Origin: RDYZ01 sp964518905 | Lineage (GTDB): Bacteria > Cyanobacteriota > Cyanobacteriia > Cyanobacteriales > Geitlerinemataceae | Reading direction: 5' to 3' | Assembly (NCBI GenBank): GCA_964518905.1 | Contig: CAZFJL010000008.1 | Coordinates: 1-64,000 of the forward strand | DNA length: 64,000 nucleotides | In this document: in pieces, positions 51,934 through 60,987 of the stretch | Numbering within the stretch: position 1 is the stretch's first letter | Layout of the letters: each line of letters begins with the position of its first letter | The notes under the pieces: generated by a model | Seen by the model: the letters and a program-made list of their open reading frames with translations, nothing else | Told to the model about the DNA's origin: nothing | The model's database searches: none | Translations under genes and position numbers: made by a program

Positions 51934-54900
51934 TTAGAGTGTTTTTCCAGAAATTAATTCTAATATAGATTCATATTCAAACTGATCGAGAGATTGCTGA
52001 AGAGTTTGGGCAACCTTTTGATCGTAGGTCGAAATTTCATCTAATCCGTGAGAAATCTGATTGAGATCAGAGGAAATGATCGCCTCAACGAGGCGATCAA
52101 GGACATCCTGCGGTATGCCTTCGAGGTCTTGAGTCTGAAGAGCTGCGTGATCGTTAATGGGGTCAACGACATCAATATCTTCATAAACAAACTGAATGCC
52201 GAGGTGTTTTGCCAGCATCTCGAAGATTGATGCTTCACGAAAGGGTTTACGTAAAAAATCATCGCAACCCGCCGCGAGTACGACGGCCCGTTCCTCTTCA
52301 AACATGCTCGCGGTGACTGCAATAATTTTAGGGCTGGTTTCAGTTTCAGGGAGGTGGCATGGTAGCTGTCGGATTTTTTTGGTGGCTTCATAACCATTTA
52401 AGACGGGCATTCGCATATCCATCCAAGTGAGGTGCGGCTGCCAGCTTATCCACAGATCGATCGCCTCTTGGCCGTTGCTCGCCTCTTTCAGTGCGAATCC
52501 TAGCGGAGCGAGCAGCTTGACTAAAAGCTGACGATTCAGGGGTTTATCATCCACAATTAACAGCCGATACTGCGGCTGTCCGGGTTCTAAAGCCAAAATG
52601 CGCCGCTGGGGTTGAAGGTTAACCACATCTTCTGCACTGGCGTCTGTCACCCGGATGGTAAAGCGAAAAATTGTGCCTTGGTTTAGTTTTGACTGCACGG
52701 TAATATCGCCGCCCATGAGCTGCACGAAGCGGCGACTGATGGGCAAGCCGAGACCCGTGCCTTCTTGGGCTTGTCGGCCTGTTTCGGTCTGGGTGAACGC
52801 CTCAAATAAATGGTCGAGTTCGTCGGGGGCGATACCTGCTCCAGAATCTTCAACTTCAAACTCTAGGATGTTGGGTGAATTGGGCGGTGTATTGATTCGC
52901 ACCGCAATGCCGCCTTGTTCGGTGAACTTGATGCTATTACCAATGAGATTAATCAAAATCTGTCGTAGTTTGACCGGGTCGCTACAGACATAACGTGGCA
53001 AGGAATCTGCGTCGTATTCCAGTAGGAGCTGTAGTTTGCGATCGTCGGCCTTGAAGTGTAGGAGGTCGTGAACGTCGTTGAGTAGTTGATGCAGGTCGAA
53101 GTTTTGGACGTTAAGGCTGGTTTTGCCCGCTTCGATCTTGGAGAGGTCAAGGATATTGTTGATCAGCATCAATAAGTGCTCACCACTACGGGCGACGATG
53201 CCGATGCTCTCTTGGTGTTCGGCGGGCAGAGTTTGCGATCGCGTCATGATCTGAGCAAATCCGAGAATGGCGTTTAGCGGGGTACGCAATTCATGGCTCA
53301 TACTCGCAATGAAGGTGCTTTTGGCTTGATTGGCGGCATCGGCTTTTTCCTTGGCCTGTTCGAGTTCCGCCGTACGTTCTCGCACTCGTAATTCAAGGGC
53401 TTGAGCTTGATCGAGTAGCGCGATTTCTGCTCGCTTTTGTTCGGTGATATCTCGCAAAATCACTAGATAGTCGGAGCCTTCATCGGGGCTGAGTCGAGAA
53501 ATCGTCATTTCCAGAATTCGTGTGGAATCGGGTTGATATTCGTCAACCTGAGACCGACTCAGTGTAATTTCGGTGCGATGATTCCACCGACTCACCCGTT
53601 CATTTAACTCCGGTAAGTAGTGACGCAGTGTCTGACCAATGAGCAACTGGTCGTTATCGGCGAGAAATGCATGAGCCGCAGGATTGGCCTGCCGAATTTC
53701 GCTTTGTTCATCGATCACGATGATCCCGTCTTTATCGATCGCGAACAGCCGCTCAAATTGTTCGCGGGCGTCGGCAATGGCCGCCACCTGGGGCAGGCTT
53801 GTCCAACAGGCGATCGCCACCCCCACAAACCCCATCACCAGCAATAAAATCACCAGTAAGTTGGTCATGACTTCGGGTACATTGGCGGTGTCTGTGGGTT
53901 GATCAATAAAAATATGCAATTGCCAGCCCGTTAGCGTGCCACCACATACTAGAAAAATCAGCACCAAAATTTGGACAGTGACGAAGCGGCCAAAACTCTC
54001 CGTACCCACCTGACGGTAGCGTCTAAGCCACCAGTGCATTGAAAATATGGGTAGGGGAACTCGGGCAATGATTTGATTGAGGGCGTAGACGCCAAATGGC
54101 ATCAGTAGCCCCAAGAGCAAATCCTGCCAGCTCCAGGCGAGACCACCGACGACCAATACGACCAGCTCGACCAGGCCAAACGCCAAGGCCCAGTAGGGCT
54201 GATAGACGCCTTGTTTTCCCCGTTGTAGCCAGATGCCTGCGTGAATCGCAATCATGCCGGAGAGATAGCCTGTTCCGGTAATCATCACAACCCGCTCAAC
54301 GTTGCCCCAAACTAAACAGGCTAGGCTGAGGATGAGCGTGAAGATCAGGCCGGGGCCGAAGGAGCCGCGTCGTGAGACGATCGAAAAGACTGGGGCAAAG
54401 TAGCGATCGAGCGCTAGCTGATACAGAATGCGCGGCGAGTTCGCAACCGCCGTGGCAGAACTCAGCAAACAGCCCGAGGCGATCAAAAAGGTCACAATCA
54501 GTGTCGCGGCATTGCCCCAAAAGGGTTTGGAAACGGCGACAAGATTCAGGTAGGCGTTGCCTTGCAGGGTTGGATCGGTGGCAAGGCGCATCAGCAACCA
54601 CGAACCGCCAAAGTAGACGATCGGCAATAGCAGCGCAGCAAAGGAAAGGCTACGTAGGGAGGCGCGATGATTCTGATTGTCGGCAATAAAAGATGAGGCG
54701 GTTTCGCAACCATAGGCAGCGTAAACCGCCAGAAAATACCACTTCATCCAGCCCGTTAATGAAAATGCGGGCCATTGATCCGGTAGGAAGCTCGGACTTT
54801 CCGGGGCGATCGCCAGCCAGCCCAGCCCCTGAACGCAGAACAACAGCAGAAAGCCGACAGCGGGCAGAATAAAGCAAAGGTGGAGCAGCCCGAGGGCTCG

Positions 54901-55365
54901 GGTTCCACTGAGCGCGACGATGAACGGCACGCTAGTAAACACAATCTGTAGCACCACTTCGGGGAAGCTCAAACCGATCGCGTCTAGGTTGGCCGCGACC
55001 AAGTCCGTCAAAATAATGCCATTCATGGCGGGGACAGAGACCCAGCCGAGGAAGTAGCCGATCGCGCCGTAGATCGCAAATAGCGGGCGATCTTTGAGCA
55101 GCTCCGTCGTGTAGTTCGGTGTGCCTCCCGATCGCTGCGGCCAGCGCATCCCGAGATGTTTAACCTGCAAGTTCAGCAAGACACCGCCGATCGTCGCCAG
55201 ACCCCAGACAAAAATCGCCTGCGATCCAAGATCCGCATTCATCGCCGGAGCGGGGCCGAGCCAAAGCAACAAACCACTGAGCCCAAATCCCCAAACTTCG
55301 AGAACGCTTAATTCTTTTGGCAGTGGTGTTTTGGGCAACAGCGATCGCTGAGCGGAAATAGCCAT
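51934..55365 (-). CDS. APC-type amino-acid permease fused to PAS hybrid histidine kinase
   Basis: An 1143-residue fusion. Residues ~20-520 form an APC-superfamily transporter with about 12-13 hydrophobic segments, including the family N-terminus LSVLEVWGFGLSGLLLWLGP and SGCLLSSATAVANSPRILYQ. Then a PAS domain (~535-650, DGIIVIDEQSEIRQANPAA), a coiled coil (~660-680), HisKA with His ~690 in SMSHELRTPLNAIL, HATPase (NLIGNSIKFT, DSGAGIAP, GTGLGLPI) and a receiver (LLIVDDKPLN ~939; Asp ~982 in WMDMRMP; Lys in FLRKPF). A ~100-residue C-terminal extension follows, perhaps helical/HPt-like but no clear phosphohistidine motif. By analogy with CbrA (SSS transporter-kinase) it may sense and/or transport an amino acid or amine. 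Confidence 0.92.
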   Translation of the reverse strand: MAISAQRSLLPKTPLPKELSVLEVWGFGLSGLLLWLGPAPAMNADLGSQAIFVWGLATIGGVLLNLQVKHLGMRWPQRSGGTPNYTTELLKDRPLFAIYGAIGYFLGWVSVPAMNGIILTDLVAANLDAIGLSFPEVVLQIVFTSVPFIVALSGTRALGLLHLCFILPAVGFLLLFCVQGLGWLAIAPESPSFLPDQWPAFSLTGWMKWYFLAVYAAYGCETASSFIADNQNHRASLRSLSFAALLLPIVYFGGSWLLMRLATDPTLQGNAYLNLVAVSKPFWGNAATLIVTFLIASGCLLSSATAVANSPRILYQLALDRYFAPVFSIVSRRGSFGPGLIFTLILSLACLVWGNVERVVMITGTGYLSGMIAIHAGIWLQRGKQGVYQPYWALAFGLVELVVLVVGGLAWSWQDLLLGLLMPFGVYALNQIIARVPLPIFSMHWWLRRYRQVGTESFGRFVTVQILVLIFLVCGGTLTGWQLHIFIDQPTDTANVPEVMTNLLVILLLVMGFVGVAIACWTSLPQVAAIADAREQFERLFAIDKDGIIVIDEQSEIRQANPAAHAFLADNDQLLIGQTLRHYLPELNERVSRWNHRTEITLSRSQVDEYQPDSTRILEMTISRLSPDEGSDYLVILRDITEQKRAEIALLDQAQALELRVRERTAELEQAKEKADAANQAKSTFIASMSHELRTPLNAILGFAQIMTRSQTLPAEHQESIGIVARSGEHLLMLINNILDLSKIEAGKTSLNVQNFDLHQLLNDVHDLLHFKADDRKLQLLLEYDADSLPRYVCSDPVKLRQILINLIGNSIKFTEQGGIAVRINTPPNSPNILEFEVEDSGAGIAPDELDHLFEAFTQTETGRQAQEGTGLGLPISRRFVQLMGGDITVQSKLNQGTIFRFTIRVTDASAEDVVNLQPQRRILALEPGQPQYRLLIVDDKPLNRQLLVKLLAPLGFALKEASNGQEAIDLWISWQPHLTWMDMRMPVLNGYEATKKIRQLPCHLPETETSPKIIAVTASMFEEERAVVLAAGCDDFLRKPFREASIFEMLAKHLGIQFVYEDIDVVDPINDHAALQTQDLEGIPQDVLDRLVEAIISSDLNQISHGLDEISTYDQKVAQTLQQSLDQFEYESILELISGKTL

Positions 55366-55683
55366 ATGTCAATAATTGGGAAAGACAGTTCGTAATCGAT
55401 AGGCTGAGTGATGCACTGAATGGCTTCAGGGCAACGTCTGCTCGATGCTCCTGACAATGACGGCGACAGACCGCCGCAGAAGATGCAAAATCCCGCTATC
55501 AAAATGCCGTGATCCCGTGATCGTCAAAAATATCAAGGTAGTCCACGATCACAATGACGAATGTTTTTTCGAGGGGTGTTTCGACGATAATCTACTGTTT
55601 GCTTGAATTCTATCTACGTCAATATTTTTTTTGTCATCGATCCCGGACAAACTCAAACTGATGATCAAGGCTCAGAAAACCTC

Positions 55684-55724
55684 AAAAAAATGATTGCAAA
55701 CACTGGGTTTACAATCATTTTTTT
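55684..55724 (-). terminator. Bidirectional terminator downstream of ftsZ
   Basis: AAAAAAATGATTG and CAATCATTTTTTT arms (11-13 bp) flank a 15-nt loop; A-run on one side and T-run on the other. On the minus strand it lies after ftsZ, now separated from it by the family B element. Confidence 0.75.
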
Positions 55725-55731
55725 GCTTGAG

Positions 55732-55863
55732 CTAGGGGCTGTCATCAATTAAATTTGTAGCCTTGATTCAGCAAGGGTTTCAGCCCCTTTTGTTTTTTGT
55801 TGGGTCGGGCGTTCAACAGCTTACCCCGTAAGGGGTCTGGTGCTAATTGATGACACGCCCTAG
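55732..55863 (-). mobile_element. MITE-like element, family B, copy 2 (132 nt)
   Basis: Reverse copy of 48014-48145, same length, CTAG at both tips. It lies between the ftsZ stop (55906) and its terminator. Confidence 0.82.
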
Positions 55864-55905
55864 ATCGTTTAAAACCGCGATCGATCACGATCGCCCCCCA
55901 GAAGC

Positions 55906-57174
55906 CTAGGAATCGTTGGAGCGGCGACGCTGGAGAAATTCAGGAATATCTAGTCCCATCCCAAAGCGTGAAATTCCTGAATCCGATGATGAACTAGATG
56001 GCTCAGAGTTACCAAAAATGTCAGCACTGGTCGGAATTGCACGCTGGGTTGGAGCGGCATTCGGGGAAAACCCAGTCGCAATTACGGTCATCTTGACTTC
56101 GCCCTGGAGACGTTCGTCGAGCACTGCCCCGAAGATAATATTGGCGTCGGGATCGACCACTTCGTAGATTGTTTCGGCGGCTGCCGTGACTTCATGCAGC
56201 GTTAGATCCGTACCGCCCGTAATGTTGAATACGACACCTTTCGCACCGTCGATCGACGATTCGAGCAAAGGCGAGGCGATCGCCGCCGTCGCCGCTTCCC
56301 GCGCCCGCGACTTACCCGACCCGTGACCAATTCCCATCATCGCCGAACCCGCATCCGCCATCACCGCCCGCACGTCGGCAAAATCGACATTCACCAGTCC
56401 GGGAATGGTAATAATGTCCGAAATCCCCTGAACCCCTTGGCGCAGGATCTCATCGGCATAGCGGAAAGCATCTTGGACGGGGGTTTGCTCTGGGATGACG
56501 GAGAGAAGCTTGTCATTGGGGATCACAATGAGCGTGTCAACACTGCTCTGTAGCGCCTCGATCCCGACCTTGGCCTGCTCCGATCGACGACGACCTTCAA
56601 ACACAAACGGGCGCGTCACGATACCAACCGTTAAAGCGCCAACTTCCTTCGCTAGCTGAGCCACCAGCGGCGCGGCTCCGGTTCCCGTTCCGCCCCCCAT
56701 ACCGGCGGTGATAAATACCAGGTCAGCCCCTTCCAGTGCCGCCATCAGCTCCTCGCGACATTCCTCAGCGGCTTTTTGCCCGATCGCCGGATTTCCCCCA
56801 GCACCCAGACCTCGCGTCAGCTTTTGGCCGATCTGCATATAATTTTTGGCCGCTGAGTTTCCCAGTGACTGCGAGTCTGTATTGACTGACCAAAATTCAA
56901 TCCCCGCCATCTCAGAGGCGATCATTCGATTTACGGCATTACCGCCGCCGCCGCCAACGCCGATGACCTTGATCCGCGCGACGCTGCTCGGGATGATATC
57001 TCCGATTTTGGTGTCTTCCCCAGGCATAGTGTTATCTCGGTTATCTCGTGGGTTTTCGTTAATGGTTCCGGGAGTGCCGAACGGATTGGCGGCATCGATC
57101 GCAACGGGGAACGGAGCTGCTTCCTCAGAGGCAAACGCTGGTGTCGCAAGCTGGTTCGAGCGATCCTGGGTCAT
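55906..57174 (-). CDS. ftsZ: Cell division GTPase FtsZ
   Basis: A 422-residue tubulin-like protein. An N-terminal tail of ~60 residues typical of cyanobacteria precedes IKVIGVGGGGGNAVNRMI; the GTP signature is GGGTGTGAAP, with the T7 synergy loop VNVDFADVRAVM. The C-terminal peptide GLDIPEFLQRRRS binds partners such as ZipN/SepF. It builds the division ring. ATG 57174 preferred over the TTG at 57183. ftsQ is upstream on the same strand, 220 nt away, the usual cyanobacterial order. Confidence 0.97.
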   Translation of the reverse strand: MTQDRSNQLATPAFASEEAAPFPVAIDAANPFGTPGTINENPRDNRDNTMPGEDTKIGDIIPSSVARIKVIGVGGGGGNAVNRMIASEMAGIEFWSVNTDSQSLGNSAAKNYMQIGQKLTRGLGAGGNPAIGQKAAEECREELMAALEGADLVFITAGMGGGTGTGAAPLVAQLAKEVGALTVGIVTRPFVFEGRRRSEQAKVGIEALQSSVDTLIVIPNDKLLSVIPEQTPVQDAFRYADEILRQGVQGISDIITIPGLVNVDFADVRAVMADAGSAMMGIGHGSGKSRAREAATAAIASPLLESSIDGAKGVVFNITGGTDLTLHEVTAAAETIYEVVDPDANIIFGAVLDERLQGEVKMTVIATGFSPNAAPTQRAIPTSADIFGNSEPSSSSSDSGISRFGMGLDIPEFLQRRRSNDS

Positions 57175-57394
57175 GGGAGTCAAAAAGAGAGCTTATCGTA
57201 GCAGTTTTGTTTAACAGAAGTGTCTACGTTCGATCCTCAAAAGTCAACTTTCACCTGTTGGTAAGCGTGATCATCTGAGGAAGGTTTCGCATTGTCGCCT
57301 GGTTTCAGTCTTGTTGCGGCCATCGCTGACCTATTCGCTACCCAGGACAATTCATCATAGCAAGGGCATCTATCGTTAAAGAGGAATGCTCTGG

Positions 57395-58237
57395 TTACGG
57401 CGACGGCGCTTGAACATAGGGCGATCGAGGATCACTGAGATCCACGTAGAGAATCCGGTCTGATCCGACCTGCTGCGGGAGATTTCGCAGACGATCGAGA
57501 GCGATGATTTGCTCCGGTAAACGTGGCCCGATCGGACCGAGATGAACAGACCCAATTTCGGTACTCAAAATAATGTTACGAGGGTCGCGCCAATCAATCT
57601 GTGCAATCTGGACGCTACTGTGTGACAGCTCTGCATAGACCTCTGGCCAGCGTTCTTTGTAGTCATCGTAATTTCCCAAGGTCGCGAGGGTCGGCAGCGG
57701 CGGCATTTTCGGACGATCGATATAGTCTTTATAGGTCATCCATTGGCCGCTCGCGTCGATGAGACCGAGTCGATCCTCGAACTGTCCACGTCCCGCGATC
57801 GCCATTGAGCCAGAAACGACAGGAGTGTTGGCCGGATAAGCGATCGCTACGGGCTGACGTTCTTGCACCCACACTTTGAGAGCCGGTGGAATCAATTCGC
57901 GGTAAACCCGCGCGTCGGCGATCGTTTCGGACTCGCTGAGATGCTGGGCGAGTTCGTTGGGATCAAGGCGTAGCAACGATTGAGGATAGTTCAGATCGAG
58001 CAGGGTTTGGACGGTCTCATCTGGCAGCCAACGATTGCCGCTCACCTTAATGGCGCTGGCATCATTAAGCGTCCAGCCCGGTTGCCGAATCAGAGCGATC
58101 GCGCCAGCGGTAAACGCTGCCAGCACGACGAATCTCGCGCTGTTACGCCAGCGATGCAAACTGCGCTGACGCCGAAGCTGACGACGGCGATCGTCGATAT
58201 CATCCGAAGAAAGAACGTTAAAGGGCTCGACACGCAT
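57395..58237 (-). CDS. ftsQ: Cell division protein FtsQ/DivIB
   Basis: A 280-residue bitopic inner-membrane protein: a basic cytosolic N-terminus (DDRRRQLRRQRSLHRWR), one membrane segment (FVVLAAFTAGAIALI), a POTRA domain (IKVSGNRWLPDETVQTLL) and a beta domain. It links FtsZ-stage assembly with septal wall synthesis. It is located directly upstream of ftsZ, as in other cyanobacteria. ATG 58237 or the GTG at 58249 could start it. Confidence 0.9.
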   Translation of the reverse strand: MRVEPFNVLSSDDIDDRRRQLRRQRSLHRWRNSARFVVLAAFTAGAIALIRQPGWTLNDASAIKVSGNRWLPDETVQTLLDLNYPQSLLRLDPNELAQHLSESETIADARVYRELIPPALKVWVQERQPVAIAYPANTPVVSGSMAIAGRGQFEDRLGLIDASGQWMTYKDYIDRPKMPPLPTLATLGNYDDYKERWPEVYAELSHSSVQIAQIDWRDPRNIILSTEIGSVHLGPIGPRLPEQIIALDRLRNLPQQVGSDRILYVDLSDPRSPYVQAPSP

Positions 58238-58484
58238 AACGCGAAACACTCATTAGGGCAAAACAACGCCGCGATCAATCCCTTGAAGTTAAACCACAAT
58301 CTCGGTCAACCTATCAAGACTCGAACTGAAGATTAGAACTCTCAAGCCATCTTCAGGTTTTGAGTAATTTTACTTAGACAGGATACCTGGTTTGTGGATC
58401 AGGGGCTAAGACTATGTCCTGCACCTCGATCGAGGATCACTCAAGTTGCTAATTCATGCCGAACACCGTCATGAGGCAAAGCGG

Positions 58485-59096
58485 TTAATCATCGTACATC
58501 CGAGCTTCCGGAGCCTCCGGATTCTCTTCGCAGTAGACTTCAAAAGCCGTTTTCTTCAGTGTTCCAGCGCTTTGATGAGCCGCTTCAGCCTGCAACTCTT
58601 CGACGGTATCCCAGGCGGCAGCACTCGCTTTCGATCGCGCCCCTTCTTCCTGAGTGAGCTTCCGCGCTTCGACGATCGCCATTTGAATGCGTTCTTCGAG
58701 CTTCAAGCTGCTTGGCGCAACATCAAAATTGCTCTGCATCAAAATATCGGTCACCGAGACAATACCGCGCAGTTCAGTATCAACCACCGGAGCCCGTCGA
58801 ATACCGGTATTCGCAAACAGTCGCGCCACATACTCCACCCCAAGATCCGGCGAAACCGTGATACAGGGCTTCGTCATAATCTCAAAAACACGCATGGTTT
58901 TCGGGTCTTTACCATAGGCCGCCACCTTGTAGGCAATATCAACCTCGGTCACGATGCCGTAAGCATCATTCTCATCGCGACGCGAGACGATCAACGCTCG
59001 TAACCCATGACTACGCATGAGCTTAACCGCTTCAGATACCAGCGTGACGCCTTTAACGGTGACCACATCGCGGGTCATAATTTCACCGGCTTTCAT
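58485..59096 (-). CDS. CBS-domain pair fused to CP12 (CBS-CP12)
   Basis: A 203-residue protein. Two CBS motifs (MKAGEIMTRDVVTVKGVTLV ~1-60; MTKPCITVSPDLGVEYVARL ~75-125) which usually bind AMP/ATP, then a C-terminal CP12 domain with the core AAWDTVEELQAEAAHQ and end EVYCEENPEAPEARMYDD. CP12 proteins tie GAPDH and phosphoribulokinase together in the dark. In canonical CP12 the C-terminal pair is C-x8-C; here the second Cys is Ala, so the redox disulfide is lost in this part. CBS-CP12 fusions are known from cyanobacteria. It follows phoU on the same strand, 221 nt away. Confidence 0.9.
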   Translation of the reverse strand: MKAGEIMTRDVVTVKGVTLVSEAVKLMRSHGLRALIVSRRDENDAYGIVTEVDIAYKVAAYGKDPKTMRVFEIMTKPCITVSPDLGVEYVARLFANTGIRRAPVVDTELRGIVSVTDILMQSNFDVAPSSLKLEERIQMAIVEARKLTQEEGARSKASAAAWDTVEELQAEAAHQSAGTLKKTAFEVYCEENPEAPEARMYDD

Positions 59097-59127
59097 GATT
59101 GGTTCCCCTATTAGTTCGAGAGACTTA

Positions 59128-59164
59128 ACTCACGATCGCGACCAGGTTCGCTGCGATCGTGAGT
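59128..59164. other. Perfect 12-bp inverted repeat between phoU and CBS-CP12
   Basis: ACTCACGATCGC and GCGATCGTGAGT with a 13-nt spacer, 32 nt upstream of the CBS-CP12 ATG. No T-run. Possibly a processed leader or a terminator of phoU; it contains the HIP1-like CGATCGC. Confidence 0.5.
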
Positions 59165-59317
59165 CATACCTATTACATTGTCTCGCGAAGATCTAACCGT
59201 ATGCAGGTAGACGCCATCGTTCGTTACCATTTCGTTGAAATCGTTAACCTTTCAGCACTCACGTTTCAACGCCACGAATTGCCACGCTCAAAAACCCGAA
59301 TCACGCACCACACGCCC

Positions 59318-60004
59318 CTAAACGCGACGTTCCCCCGTGACAATGTACGTCACACGCTGGCCGATGTTGGTGGCATGGTCTGCCATACGCTCCAGATGGC
59401 GAATGATGAGCGTCATGAGGACGATCGGCTCAAGGATACCCGTGTAGTCGCGCTGATAGGCCAACCGCCGATACAGGCTTTTGTAAGCATCGTCGACGAT
59501 CGTATCGCGCTGTTTCATTTTGACCCCCGCCGTACCGTCAAACTCAATCAGAGCCACTAAACCCATGGCTAGCATGGCTTGCGCTTCGCGCGACATCCGC
59601 TCAATATCCGACATACAGGCGTGTTTCGGATAGGGAAATAGCTTCATGGCGATCGAGCCAAGATCTTTGGCATAATCACCAATCCGCTCCAAATCGCGGA
59701 TGAGCTGCATTAGCGCTCCTAGCTGTCGTCCATCCTGAGCCACAGGCGATTCGAGCGTTAAGAGCATCACACAATCAGACTCGATTTGCCGATAAAACTT
59801 ATCGATTTTTTTATCGAGAGGAGCGATCGAATTCGCCGCTTCAAGATTGCACTCAAATAGGGCAAGGTGGCTCAGGCGGACTGAATTCTCGACCAGAGCC
59901 CCCATACGCAACACATCTTGGCGGAGCTTTTCAAGTTTACGTTGGAGCTGAGTGCGCCCCGGATTGAGCGGAACGATGGTCGGTGGAGAGAACTGACTTT
60001 GCAC
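59318..60004 (-). CDS. phoU: Phosphate signalling protein PhoU
   Basis: A 228-residue double three-helix-bundle protein with two metal-site motifs (DLERIGDYAKDLG and HLERMADHATNIG). It links the Pst phosphate transporter to the SphS/SphR system and represses it in phosphate excess. The start is GTG 60004. pst genes are not in the window. An inverted repeat lies upstream at 60220-60260. Confidence 0.92.
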   Translation of the reverse strand: MQSQFSPPTIVPLNPGRTQLQRKLEKLRQDVLRMGALVENSVRLSHLALFECNLEAANSIAPLDKKIDKFYRQIESDCVMLLTLESPVAQDGRQLGALMQLIRDLERIGDYAKDLGSIAMKLFPYPKHACMSDIERMSREAQAMLAMGLVALIEFDGTAGVKMKQRDTIVDDAYKSLYRRLAYQRDYTGILEPIVLMTLIIRHLERMADHATNIGQRVTYIVTGERRV

Positions 60005-60219
60005 TGAAGATTCTGGGCACAGGGGAAGAAGACCTGCGGCTTGATGTGGATGGACTGGCCGGTGTTATCGCGTTCCTACAAAGGGAATGACCTAGATGAT
60101 CACAATCATAGAAAAGATTGACAATATAAACAAAAAAATCTGCGTGTTGATTTTATGCACCAATTACATTTTTTATCTGCAACACACATCACAGTTAACT
60201 AACTCTTAAACGAAAAACC

Positions 60220-60260
60220 TTGATCGAGCCTTTAAATACCTAATCGAAAAGCTCGATCAA
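60220..60260. promoter_or_regulatory. Inverted repeat TTGATCGAGC / GCTCGATCAA upstream of phoU
   Basis: Perfect 10-nt arms separated by 21 nt, 216 nt before the phoU start. Could be an operator or hairpin; no regulator known. Confidence 0.4.
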
Positions 60261-60700
60261 GCTAGTCTGAAAGGAAAACAGGTGAATGAGGATCACGCTT
60301 GAAAGGTAAGCCTACACCGCTATTTTGCTCAGATCACTTGCTGTCATGCCCCAAATTATTAACCAGTTCGGCGAGTTCATCGACAAAACCTAAACTTTTG
60401 GTATCGTTAGCATCAAGCTGAATTCAAACACTAGGAATTTTAAAAACTTGAGCTTGCTTTTGATAATCCATGAGTCGTCTCACTTACAAGTAAGGAAGAT
60501 AAACTAAAAAAGTTATTCATAAATGCGGAAACTTCGATCGAAATACAAGACATTAAGATGTCCGATCGCGATATATTCATGACATTCTGATCAGTTCAAC
60601 AGCCCAGAGAATTCATCCCGTCGCTCTGTAACGACATGATTCGATCGGGCTTGTACTCGCCATGCATTTTCATAATGTTGGCAGAATGATAGCCTCGTAA

Positions 60701-60847
60701 CCGTTCTCAGAGTGTGAGCTTGGGGGTAGAGTATTCGTCATGCCATCTACTGAAGCGGCAATGTACACTAGGGAGACCTTCGTTACTGAGCAGTGGAAAA
60801 CGCCTATAGAGCGGAAACCACAGCCACTAGTCTCGAAGTGGTTTTGA
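60701..60847 (+). pseudogene. Possible transposase-tail remnant
   Basis: The open stretch encodes GGRVFVMPSTEAAMYTRETF then RKPQPLVSKWF and stops. It looks like the C-terminal tail that follows the zinc ribbon in some TnpB-like proteins, but no zinc ribbon is present and there is no start site. Weak. Confidence 0.2.
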
Positions 60848-60987
60848 TTCAGCCCGCCTCTCCGAGGTTCCTGGCCATTCAAACTGTTCAAACGTCTCAA
60901 CGTGCGCTTTCGCTCGCATGACAGTCTGGCTGTCGCGTGCCGACCCCTCTGCACGATTTGCCTTGATCGGAGTCTATCAACAGCGTC

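Larger units (their letters stand above)
55366..55905. other. Intergenic region with terminator and family B element
   Basis: About 540 nt between the permease-kinase start and the ftsZ stop. It holds an AT-rich terminator (55684-55724) and a 132-nt family B element (55732-55863). The 55366-55680 part has no recognised feature beyond being promoter DNA for the permease-kinase operon. Confidence 0.65.
60005..60987. other. Long AT-rich intergenic region upstream of phoU
   Basis: About 980 nt. It contains an inverted repeat (60220-60260) and a small frame of transposase-tail appearance (60701-60847). No confident gene. Confidence 0.6.

Noticed and set aside
60670..60954. 94-codon minus-strand frame upstream of the Npun_F0813-like gene
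   Set aside because: No start context, no family, composition like non-coding DNA.
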